Positions 25,005 through 34,741 of a DNA stretch of 40,782 bases are shown here, one piece after another. This DNA comes from Planctomycetaceae bacterium (GTDB lineage: Bacteria > Planctomycetota > UBA8742 > UBA2392 > JABWBM01): assembly GCA_013360495.1 (NCBI GenBank), contig JABWBM010000004.1:1-40782 (forward strand), written 5' to 3'. Every line of letters starts with the position of its first letter. The stretch's first letter is position 1. A program made the position numbers and the translations under genes. The notes beneath the pieces were generated by a model. It made no database searches, was not told the origin of the DNA, and saw nothing but the letters and a program-made list of their open reading frames with translations.

Positions 25005-28000
25005 ATGCTGATTATCCGCGCCATATTTTTCGCGCTCTTCATCGCTCTCGCCCTCGCCATGCTCGTATGGCAGGGAATCGTGGCGTGGGATTTCTATGGG
25101 CTGGCGGCAGGCACGCCAAACAAACGCGCGCTGATCCTTGCCGGCGCAATGACCGGGCTCTGCATTGTCGAATTCGCGCTTTTCCGGTTCTTTCCGGCCG
25201 GGATGAGGAGAGTTTCATCGATTGTGACCTTGCCGGTCAGGCTGGTGTTTCAGGGTTTGGTGCGTTCGTTGATGGGTAGAGGCGCCGGCGTCCGGACAAG
25301 CTGGCAATCGTTTCAGATCGTGCTCCTCGTGCTCGCGCTCAATGCGGGTCTTCCCTTGATATTCGCGATGGGCGGACTGGTCGCCACTTCGGATGCCATC
25401 GGCGCCATCATGGTGCAGTACTTTCTGTTCGTTGATGTTTATCTCGGGCGGGCGCTGATCCATTACTTCGGCAGCGGCGCAGTCGCCTTCATCTCCCTCC
25501 GCTATCTCCGTAAGCGTCCAGTATCGCTCGCCAGCGTGATCGGCATTTCGGTCGGTGTGGCGGTGCTGATCGTCGTCAACTCCATCATGAGCGGCTTCGT
25601 TAGCGACTACCGCAAGCTCGCCCGTGGCTCGTTGAGCGACGTATTGATCGACGTGCAGGGAAGTGCACTGGGGCCGATGGAGAGCGATATCGAGCGCGAG
25701 TTATGGGCGCAATATCTGAAACGAGTCGCCGAACATCCCGACGCCCCGGACCGCTGGGCGCACGCGCAAGCGCTCGCATTGCAGGGGATGCGCGCTAGCC
25801 GCGCCATTGAATTGGAGAACTCCCCCGAGTTTCCCAAAGGGTTGAAACCAGAACCCCGCGACGATGCGGAACGAACGATGCTCGACACGTTGAACAGTCC
25901 TTTCCATGCCGGCGGATCGGGGCGGCGTTGGCTGCCGGAACACCCCACCTTGGGCGTCGCGACGCCGGAGAACATCATCCTCTCCTACATCGTCAACACC
26001 AATGACAGGAAGGAGCAGGCGAGAAATGCCTATAGCCGCGCGCAGGACGAGTTGTTTCTTCCCCGGTTGCAGGCGGGAATGGCGCTCCTTTCTGACGCGG
26101 CCATGAAACACCAGGCTCCCAACGGCGGGCCGCCGGATGTGGTCGCCACGTCGCCGCGCTTGAGCAACTTCGCCCCGATTTCGGCCGAGCGCAAGGCGGA
26201 CATCTTCGAGGAGATCACGAGCATCACAGCGGTCGATCCTGAACGCGAGCCGATGATCAGTGAATTCGGGGCATACGTCGCTGATGCCGAGTTCTCGGGT
26301 TTCGTGTCGGACTATGCGCGCTGGCCTCTGCTATCGTTGCTTGGCGCATGCCTCGTGTTTGAAGACCCGGAATACGCGCCGTCCCATCCGGAGTTGCGGG
26401 CGGTTGAAAATCGCGATGGAAAGCTCGTCGTCAAATATGGCGGCGGTCTCACGCTCTTGAGTAACCGGCAGATCATCACGCACGATGGCAAGGTGACATG
26501 GCCACGGCTGCACGCCGTCCGCTTCCGCGAGGACTCGCCGGGCGAGGAGGCGGTGGGGCTGATCGAGCGCGCCATCAAGAAGCTGGCAGGAGCTTCGGAC
26601 GTGGGAGGGGTGCGCGTTGTACTCTCGGAACTGATGGAGCGTTGGAAGGAGCTGGTCGATGAACGGTTGAAAATGACCGGAAGTACGATCGATCAACATC
26701 GTGTAACGAGGAGCATTGGCAGTCGTGATTATCTCGGCGATGACCATGCCCTGGTTCGGCTTTGGGACGACTACTTCGATGGTATGGGAGAAGTGCGTGG
26801 CCGGATCACTTTTTCGTTGGTTACGAATTTTTCGGACGAGTTGAATCAACGTGTTGAGATTCTTGAAGAAGACTGGACGGACTTAACGCATCTTTCGAAC
26901 GATTTGCGAGTACATGCATACCATTTTGTTCGTACCAAGTTACCACGAGCAAAGACATTGAACGAAGCCAACGAATTCGTGCGGCTTGAGCTTTTGGAAC
27001 TTCGCAAAAAGACCGAACCATTCATCGCTAGTCATGAAGAAAGGCTTCAGGCGAAAGCTGCCCGTGTGCTTACGAAACTTGAAGAACTCCACGACGAAAC
27101 GCTCTTTCTCGTGTCCGACGAGGTGCGGCCCCGCTCCAGCGCCATCGGGCGGGTGCTCGATCATTGGACCAGCCTTGTGGGTGCCATGGAGCGTCGCCGT
27201 GAAGCCTATTCGCGAGTGCTCCCCCTGCGGACATTGATGCTTGAGGGCGAAACGGTGGAGGAATACCTGCACCGCGCGCGCAACATCTTACCGCTGATTC
27301 CGGAAGGGATGCTCGACAATCCGGAGGTGGTAGCGAAAGCTCGTGTTGCAGCGAAAGCGCGATTGACCTCGTGCTTTCTTCCGTATCGCATCGTTCCATT
27401 GGGTCTCGATTCGGCCTTGCACGCCGAAATCGGGAATCGCATCGGAGCAGCAGTCGCTCAGTTCGAGAGGGACTTTGAGCTCGGCGCATTCGCGAATATT
27501 GACGCCGTTCAAACCGCTCTGAATCAACACGTGGCTTCGCTGGGTGAGGATCTTCGGCAGCTTGCGACCGAACGTGGCACCGCCGGGAACACTGCCCTGC
27601 AGGCCTCGCTCGCGTTGCTCGACCCCGTTGCTTACGCCGAGTACTGGCGGCTGCGGGTGATGACGCCCGGCATTATCGTTGGTGAAGCGCTTGCGGACCG
27701 TTTGCGCAAGGGAGCTGGCGATACAGTCAAGTTGTGGGTCGTAAGGAAGGGGCGTTCGTCTGATGGCCGTCTTGAGCTGAGCCAGAGCAAGGAGATGGCG
27801 TTCACGATACAAGCTACCTACCGCTCGGGCATGTTCGACGACAGCCTGCGGACGATGTACGGAGACTTCGAGAGTTGGGCGGGGTTGCTTGGCGCGGATT
27901 CCGCCAATTACCTGCTCTGCGCGCGGCTTGCTTCCTATGCGCCCTACGAAGGCCGGGCGGTGCAGCTTATCGATGAAATCGAGGCGTTACTCGTTCGTCA

Positions 28001-28580
28001 CGTCAGAGCAGTGCGTGTGGATGGGGCTGCCTCACGCGAGATGAAGGCGGCGGCATACGCGATCACGAACCCGCGGGTGTCGGTGTGGGAGTTGCAGCAG
28101 GCAAAGCTCTTGCAGGCCGTGGAACGAGAGAAAAATATCCTGGTGTTAATGGTTTCCTTCATCATGGTGCTTGCCGGTGTCGTGATCATGATCGTCGTTT
28201 ATCTGACGGTTGTGGAGAAAGTGAAAGACATCGGGATCATGAAGGCGCTTGGCGCGTCGCCGTGGGGGGTGCGTAGCGTATTCATGTTCAACGCGCTCTT
28301 CATTGGACTCTTCGGAACGCTGCTTGGCGCAGGTCTTGGCATTGCGATCTCGGAGAATCTCAATGGCATCGAGGACTGGGTGGACGCGACATTCGGCGTC
28401 CGTCTTTTCCCGCCTGACGTCTATTATTTGACGTACATCCCGGCGGTCAAAGGCGCGGACCTGCTTATGCTGGCGGCAAACATCGCGGTGCCAACCGTGC
28501 TCTGGGCTTTCTTTTGTGGCATTGTCCCCGCAAGCATGGCCGCGCGGAAGAGCACCGTCGAAGCTCTGCATTATGAGTAG
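25005..28580 (+). CDS. LolC/LolE-like FtsX-domain ABC permease with giant extracytoplasmic insert
   Basis: This 1191-residue protein starts at ATG 25005 (MLIIRAIFFALF). About four extra N-terminal membrane helices come first (to residue 150). The typical lipoprotein-release permease entry is FISLRYLRKRPVSLASVIGISVGVAVLIVVNSIMSGF (about 162-198). An extracytoplasmic region of some 850 residues with coiled-coil stretches follows, then the FtsX helices NILVLMVSFIMVLAGVVIMIVVYLTVVEKVKDIGIMKALGAS and the ending ARKSTVEALHYE. LolC/E proteins have about 400 residues and move lipoproteins out of the inner membrane using the ATPase LolD. No ATPase gene follows. A roughly 240-base low-GC patch lies inside the insert. 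Earlier in-frame starts (GTG 24882) are less likely. Confidence 0.82.
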   Translation: MLIIRAIFFALFIALALAMLVWQGIVAWDFYGLAAGTPNKRALILAGAMTGLCIVEFALFRFFPAGMRRVSSIVTLPVRLVFQGLVRSLMGRGAGVRTSWQSFQIVLLVLALNAGLPLIFAMGGLVATSDAIGAIMVQYFLFVDVYLGRALIHYFGSGAVAFISLRYLRKRPVSLASVIGISVGVAVLIVVNSIMSGFVSDYRKLARGSLSDVLIDVQGSALGPMESDIERELWAQYLKRVAEHPDAPDRWAHAQALALQGMRASRAIELENSPEFPKGLKPEPRDDAERTMLDTLNSPFHAGGSGRRWLPEHPTLGVATPENIILSYIVNTNDRKEQARNAYSRAQDELFLPRLQAGMALLSDAAMKHQAPNGGPPDVVATSPRLSNFAPISAERKADIFEEITSITAVDPEREPMISEFGAYVADAEFSGFVSDYARWPLLSLLGACLVFEDPEYAPSHPELRAVENRDGKLVVKYGGGLTLLSNRQIITHDGKVTWPRLHAVRFREDSPGEEAVGLIERAIKKLAGASDVGGVRVVLSELMERWKELVDERLKMTGSTIDQHRVTRSIGSRDYLGDDHALVRLWDDYFDGMGEVRGRITFSLVTNFSDELNQRVEILEEDWTDLTHLSNDLRVHAYHFVRTKLPRAKTLNEANEFVRLELLELRKKTEPFIASHEERLQAKAARVLTKLEELHDETLFLVSDEVRPRSSAIGRVLDHWTSLVGAMERRREAYSRVLPLRTLMLEGETVEEYLHRARNILPLIPEGMLDNPEVVAKARVAAKARLTSCFLPYRIVPLGLDSALHAEIGNRIGAAVAQFERDFELGAFANIDAVQTALNQHVASLGEDLRQLATERGTAGNTALQASLALLDPVAYAEYWRLRVMTPGIIVGEALADRLRKGAGDTVKLWVVRKGRSSDGRLELSQSKEMAFTIQATYRSGMFDDSLRTMYGDFESWAGLLGADSANYLLCARLASYAPYEGRAVQLIDEIEALLVRHVRAVRVDGAASREMKAAAYAITNPRVSVWELQQAKLLQAVEREKNILVLMVSFIMVLAGVVIMIVVYLTVVEKVKDIGIMKALGASPWGVRSVFMFNALFIGLFGTLLGAGLGIAISENLNGIEDWVDATFGVRLFPPDVYYLTYIPAVKGADLLMLAANIAVPTVLWAFFCGIVPASMAARKSTVEALHYE

Positions 28581-28637
28581 CAACAAGCATTCGCGCCGAG
28601 CGCTTCCCGGAAATCGCCCGCGAACATGCGGCTCGCT

Positions 28638-29276
28638 TTACATTGCGCGGATGACACCGACGCAGAGCCCTTCGATGGCGAACTCGTCTTTGTCGTTATC
28701 CACCGAGATAGGCTTGTAGCGCTTGTTGGCGGCCTCAAGCTCAACCTGTTTTCCCTTGCGCCGCAAGGTTTTGACCGTCACGTCGCCGTTGACGTTAGCG
28801 ACAATCACGTCGCCGCTTCGCACTTCCTGTGTGCGATGCACCGCGATCAGGTCGCCTTCGTATATGCCGGCGTCGATCATGCTGTCCCCATGGACGCGTA
28901 AAAGATAGTCGGCGCGCTTTTTGAAGGCGTCGCTGTCAAGCGCGAGCTCTCCCTCGATATGCTGTTCGGCGAGAATAGGCGAGCCAGCCGACACCCGGCC
29001 TACGATGGGAATGCTCGGTGTGAGTGTGGAATGCTGGACAGCGCCGCCAGTGGTTTTGAGCACTTCTATACCCCGGCTGGCGCGCGGTTCGATACGTATG
29101 TACCCCTTTTTACGCAGAGCATTGAGGTGCGACGCCGATGCGTTGGGCGAGTTGAAACCGAACTTGGTCGCGATCTCCGCCACGGTGGGGGGGAAGCTGC
29201 GTTCTCCGATGTGATCAATGATGAAGGTGAGCACTTCTTTTTGACGGTCAGTGAGCGTTTCCGGTGAGGTGCGCAT
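28638..29276 (-). CDS. lexA: SOS repressor LexA
   Basis: This 212-residue protein has a winged helix N-terminus (LTDRQKEVLTFIIDHIGERSFPPTVAEIATKFGFNSPNASASHLNALRKKGYI), the self-cleavage site A97-G98 (VGRVSAGSP), and the Ser/Lys dyad S132 (GDSMIDAGI) and K169 (GDVTVKTL), so it should be cleavable with RecA. ATG 29276 has GGAG six bases upstream and gives the normal start. The frame is open to 29312 but without support. The DNA-recognition helix region (NSPNASASHLNALRKKG) differs from E. coli, so the target box is likely lineage-specific. It is transcribed divergently from the TPR gene. Confidence 0.95.
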   Translation of the reverse strand: MRTSPETLTDRQKEVLTFIIDHIGERSFPPTVAEIATKFGFNSPNASASHLNALRKKGYIRIEPRASRGIEVLKTTGGAVQHSTLTPSIPIVGRVSAGSPILAEQHIEGELALDSDAFKKRADYLLRVHGDSMIDAGIYEGDLIAVHRTQEVRSGDVIVANVNGDVTVKTLRRKGKQVELEAANKRYKPISVDNDKDEFAIEGLCVGVIRAM

Positions 29277-29328
29277 GGTAGTCTCCAATTCCTGGCGGGC
29301 CGACACCCGCAAAAGTTTCCAAACGTCC

Positions 29329-29349
29329 TACAATCCATCGCCGATTGTA
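29329..29349. promoter_or_regulatory. Perfect inverted repeat over the presumed lexA promoter (candidate LexA box)
   Basis: TACAATC-CATCGCC-GATTGTA: 7-bp perfect arms and a 7-base spacer, 53 bases upstream of lexA. Read on the lexA strand, the distal arm supplies a TACAAT -10-like hexamer (29348-29343), so a bound protein would block the promoter. That is what LexA autoregulation requires. The motif is not one of the well-known LexA boxes. Confidence 0.4.
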
Positions 29350-29379
29350 CCCTTATGTGCTGGGTTTGCAGCGATGTAC

Positions 29380-29399
29380 CAACATACAGTAACATGTTG
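29380..29399. promoter_or_regulatory. Second inverted repeat in the lexA/TPR intergenic region
   Basis: CAACAT-ACAGTAAC-ATGTTG: perfect 6-bp arms and an 8-base spacer, with an inner AACATGTT palindrome at its right end. It lies between the lexA promoter region and the TPR promoter. It could be an operator, but nothing identifies the protein. Confidence 0.3.
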
Positions 29400-29493
29400 C
29401 GGACGGAATGCAAATACAATTTGTTGAGGATTAACGTTGTAAGTGATCCCACGCCCTATCACGTAGACCAAACGGCAAGAATTCACCAAATGC

Positions 29494-29523
29494 TTTACAT
29501 TCGCTATTGGACATCGTTACAAT
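29494..29523 (+). promoter_or_regulatory. Sigma-70-like promoter of the TPR gene
   Basis: TTTACA (29494-29499), an 18-base spacer and TACAAT (29518-29523): five of six matches in each hexamer. The predicted start of transcription near 29530 lies about 45 bases before the chosen ATG. Confidence 0.5.
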
Positions 29524-29574
29524 TAGTCGTGTGCGGACGCTGAGGTTTTGAGTGCGTCACGACGAAAGTCTTCA

Positions 29575-32079
29575 ATGGACGAAGAACCAATCACGGCGTC
29601 CGATTACTTCCAAAAGGGCGTCGAATACCTCCAGAATCAGCAATTCGACAAGGCCTTGGAGTGCGTCAACAACGCCATTGCCCGCAACTATTTCGGCGGC
29701 GATATCGCCCTCGTAAAGGGCGAAATCCTTTTCGAACTCAAACGCCACGACGAAGCATTAGAGTGGTTCAACCGTGCGCCGGAGTTGGACAATTCTCTGG
29801 CCGCGGAAGCGACGTTATGGAAGGGGCGCGTATTTTTTGAGAAGCAGCAGTTCGGCCGCGCGCTTTCCGCGTTCAATCGCGTAATCGACATGACCCCCAT
29901 GCCGGGGGACGCGTATCTCAATAAGGGCATGGTGCTCTGCGAGCGCGGGGATTTTCTCAAAGCCATCGAAGCCCTCGATGAAGCGCGGGGATTGATCGGC
30001 GACTCCGACGACAAACTGGCGGAAATTCTGTTCTGGCAGGGGCGCAGCCTGCGAGGCTTGCGCCGGGACGGCGAGGCCGCTGCCACGTTGGAAAAGGTCA
30101 TCGGTCTCACGCCGGATTTCGTCGAAGCCTACGTCGAGCTTGGTGAACTCTACCGCTCGCAGGGCCAGCTCGGCAAAGCATGCGAAATCTATACGCGCGG
30201 CCTCAAGGAGTTTCCCAACGACCCCTCGATCGCGAACGACTATGGCAACGCGCTGCGCGACCTCGGCAAGCTCGATGAATCGCTCGAGCAACTTTCCCGC
30301 GCCGTGAAATTCGACGGCCCTACATCGGTTGCGGTCTATAACCGCGCGCTGACCTTCGAGCGCATGAACCGCTGGGACGACGCGCTCGCCGACTATGCGG
30401 CTGTGGTCAATGCCAACCCGCGCGACATTGACGCGCGCCTGCGCCGCCTTGACCTGCTTGCGCGTCAGGACCGTTTCGCTGAAGCGTTCAAGGAACTCGA
30501 CACCTTCGACGAAGACGAGCGCGGCGTCCCGGAAGTGCAGGAAGGGATCGCGCGGCTTTTCAACCGGCAGGTGCGGATTCTCGAAATCGAAGGCAAGGCA
30601 TCCGATGTGCTCGCCATGTATCAGCTACTGTTGAAAGTTCATCCGGATTTCCTCGATCTCGACAATCCTGGCAAACAGTACGAAAGCTCGCGAGAGCGCC
30701 ATGAGCGCATCCTTGCGCTCCTCGAATCCATCAAGCCTGACGACGCGAACGCCGATTTGTTGGCGCTCCTGCGTGCGGTGTTGTATGCGAAGATCGAGCG
30801 GCGAGCGGAATCGCTTGAATACCTCGAGCGCGCCAAAGCCGGGCCGTTTCCGGAAGTGGCGTGGCTGCTCTACGCCGACATTATGTACTATGACCTGCAG
30901 GATCCGGAGCAGGCATTGAAAGCCGTCGACAAGGCGCTGGAAATGCGCCCCGAGTTCATCGCGGCGCTCTGGCTCAAGGTGGCGGTGCTCTACGAAGGTC
31001 TGCGCGATTTCGACGGCGCCATCAATATTTACCGTCGCGTGCTTGATATTTCCCACGACAACCCGGCGGTATTGCACGCGCTCGGCGAAGTCTATCTTGA
31101 TCATGGCCAGCCCTTCCGCGCGCTGATGTGCTTCCGGCGCATGGTGAGCCTCTCGCCCGGTGATAGCGCGATGCAGCGCGAATTGGCGCAGTGCTACCTC
31201 GCGCTCGGACGCACCGTCGAGGCGGTCGCGGAACTCGAGCGCCTCCGCGCGAACAACGAAGGCGACCTCGAACTCACGCTTGATCTTTCCGAAGCCATGA
31301 TTCGCGGGGGTAGGCGTGAGGAAGCGCGGCTCTTGATCGAGCGCGTGATGGCTGAAAATAAGGGGTTGAGCCCGTCCGTGGACGCATCGAGCTGGGAGCT
31401 GCTCTCGGAACTCGCGAACATGAACCGCATGTACGACGAGGCCCTCACTTGGCTCGATCGCATCGACAACGAGGAGCTTTCGTCGCTCGGAATGTTACAA
31501 AAGGGGATTGCCCTCGCCGGACTCGGAAAGACGGACGTGGCGCGCGAGAGTTTCGAGGAATTATGCGCTGAACGCGGCGCTGAAACCCGCGAAGGACGCA
31601 AGGGACGTATCGAGCTCGCAAAGCTGCTGCGAGCGAGAGGCGAGCGTGACCGTGCGCGCCTCCTGATCGAAGAGGCGCTCGATGGCGCGCCGTATCACTG
31701 GCGCACGCGGGCATTGCTGGTATGGGTACTGCGGGAAATGGGCGAGTCTGACGCGGCCGAGGCACAGGAGCGTTTGATAACCTTGCATCGCGACCTTGAG
31801 CCCGGCATGCGTTTTATGAGCACCGAGGAATACGCCGACGCCGCGGACGAATTCCGCCGGCTCAGCGGAAAATATCAGGGCGAGGCCGATGTGAGCTATT
31901 GGTTGGCTGCCGCGCAGTGCATGGCTGGGCAGTATGACGGCGCTGCGCTGTCGTTGCGCCATGCTATTTCGATCGAGCCGGGCCTTGCCGATCGCGCGCG
32001 CCTCGACCCTTTCTTCGATGAGTTTGCGTTCAGCGAACTGCAGGCGGAACAATCGACCGACGATCTTGGCGGATCTTAA
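29575..32079 (+). CDS. Large cytoplasmic tetratricopeptide-repeat (TPR) protein
   Basis: This 834-residue protein is made almost wholly of TPR units. At least a dozen are visible, for example YFQKGVEYLQNQQFDKALECVNNAIA, AYVELGELYRSQGQLGKACEIYTRGLKEFPND and VAVYNRALTFERMNRWDDALADYAAVVNANP, arranged along the full length. There is no signal peptide, membrane helix or enzyme domain, so it is probably a cytoplasmic scaffold; the partner is unknown. ATG 29575 gives MDEEPITASDYFQKG directly before the first repeat. A TTG at 29548 is an alternative. It is divergent from lexA, so SOS control is possible but unproven. Confidence 0.88.
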   Translation: MDEEPITASDYFQKGVEYLQNQQFDKALECVNNAIARNYFGGDIALVKGEILFELKRHDEALEWFNRAPELDNSLAAEATLWKGRVFFEKQQFGRALSAFNRVIDMTPMPGDAYLNKGMVLCERGDFLKAIEALDEARGLIGDSDDKLAEILFWQGRSLRGLRRDGEAAATLEKVIGLTPDFVEAYVELGELYRSQGQLGKACEIYTRGLKEFPNDPSIANDYGNALRDLGKLDESLEQLSRAVKFDGPTSVAVYNRALTFERMNRWDDALADYAAVVNANPRDIDARLRRLDLLARQDRFAEAFKELDTFDEDERGVPEVQEGIARLFNRQVRILEIEGKASDVLAMYQLLLKVHPDFLDLDNPGKQYESSRERHERILALLESIKPDDANADLLALLRAVLYAKIERRAESLEYLERAKAGPFPEVAWLLYADIMYYDLQDPEQALKAVDKALEMRPEFIAALWLKVAVLYEGLRDFDGAINIYRRVLDISHDNPAVLHALGEVYLDHGQPFRALMCFRRMVSLSPGDSAMQRELAQCYLALGRTVEAVAELERLRANNEGDLELTLDLSEAMIRGGRREEARLLIERVMAENKGLSPSVDASSWELLSELANMNRMYDEALTWLDRIDNEELSSLGMLQKGIALAGLGKTDVARESFEELCAERGAETREGRKGRIELAKLLRARGERDRARLLIEEALDGAPYHWRTRALLVWVLREMGESDAAEAQERLITLHRDLEPGMRFMSTEEYADAADEFRRLSGKYQGEADVSYWLAAAQCMAGQYDGAALSLRHAISIEPGLADRARLDPFFDEFAFSELQAEQSTDDLGGS

Positions 32080-32082
32080 CAA

Positions 32083-32164
32083 CGTCATTCCCGCGCAGGC
32101 GGGAATCCAGAGCCAATCAAACGATTTATCGTGAAGCTGGATGCCCGCCTTCGCGGGCATGACG
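32083..32164. repeat. CGTCATTCCCGC-type two-hairpin cassette
   Basis: CGTCATTCCCGC..GCGGGAATCCAG (32083-32110), a 25-base spacer, then CTGGATGCCCGC-CTTC-GCGGGCATGACG. The whole unit is also an inverted repeat end to end. It lies between the convergent TPR and selenoprotein genes, 3 bases after the TPR stop, and may double as a terminator for both. Confidence 0.9.
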
Positions 32165-32176
32165 CGCGTAGGTATT

Positions 32177-32407
32177 CTACGTCTTGAGCAAAGGCTTGAG
32201 GGCTTCGATCACCTCGCCGTGTTCGGGAAAGCGGCCTTCAGCAAATTTCGAATAGATCATCTTGCCATCGGCCTTGACGTCGAAGATACCGCCCCTGCCC
32301 TGGATCATGGTAGGGGTGATGCCAAGTTGCTGTTGAAGAGCTGCCGCCAGACCGGCGGCTTTGGGTTGATAATTTCACTGCATGCAGTATTCGATGGTGA
32401 CATTCAT
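32177..32407 (-). CDS. SelW/Rdx-family selenoprotein (CxxU redox motif, in-frame TGA)
   Basis: This is a 76-residue thioredoxin-like Rdx protein (SelW/SelT/SelH group). ATG 32407-32405 opens MNVTIEYCMQ, then TGA (32377-32375) falls exactly where the family has the second Cys of CxxC. The frame continues NYQPKAAGLAAALQQQLGIT then PTMIQGRGGIFDVKADGKMI then YSKFAEGRFPEHGEVIEALK, and ends at TAG 32179-32177. The family hallmarks EYCxxUxYxPxAxxLAxxL, GxGGIFDV, the K in YSK and GRFPE lie on both sides of the TGA, so it is neither a real stop nor a chance shadow. A SECIS-like hairpin follows the TGA. Rdx proteins are thought to act in thiol redox. The sel genes must lie elsewhere. No strong Shine-Dalgarno is visible. 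Confidence 0.88.
32343..32377 (-). promoter_or_regulatory. Bacterial SECIS element with its UGA codon
   Basis: On the minus strand UGA (32377-32375) is followed after 21 bases by the apical loop of GCCGCC-GGUCU-GGCGGC (stem 32359-32354 with 32348-32343, loop 32353-32349). The loop GGUCU equals the one SelB recognises in E. coli fdhF, and the distance lies within the usual 16-37 bases. The bulged U of the E. coli stem is not obvious here. Confidence 0.8.
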
Positions 32408-32612
32408 AACTGGTTCTTTCGTCTGCTCGTATCGTAGGGAGAAAACGCTTGATTCATCGTAGGAATTCCGCGATTTTTGGGAAAGCCGGAATCCTGCCCA
32501 ATGGTGTATTTCCCGCCATTTTCTCTTTGCGCCTGCGGTCTCTCCTATACAATTGATGGGCGCGGTATGTGCAGAGTTGCGCCACAGGCGCTCGACCAAG
32601 CAGGACACAATC

Positions 32613-34664
<2,052 letters not shown>

Positions 34665-34741
34665 TAGGACGGGCCATCCCGCGAGCTGGCCTAACCTTTC
34701 ACGTTCTTGTCGGCTCGTTTATCGCCCGCAAAGTCAAGCCG

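Noticed and set aside
28564-28719. Start of a lolD-like gene overlapping the permease stop (ATGAGTAGC)
   Set aside because: The frame runs antisense into lexA, ends quickly and has no ATPase motif.
32141-32437. 98-residue plus-strand ORF opposite the selenoprotein
   Set aside because: It begins inside a palindromic repeat and has no motif. The minus strand carries clear Rdx-family sequence through the same bases.
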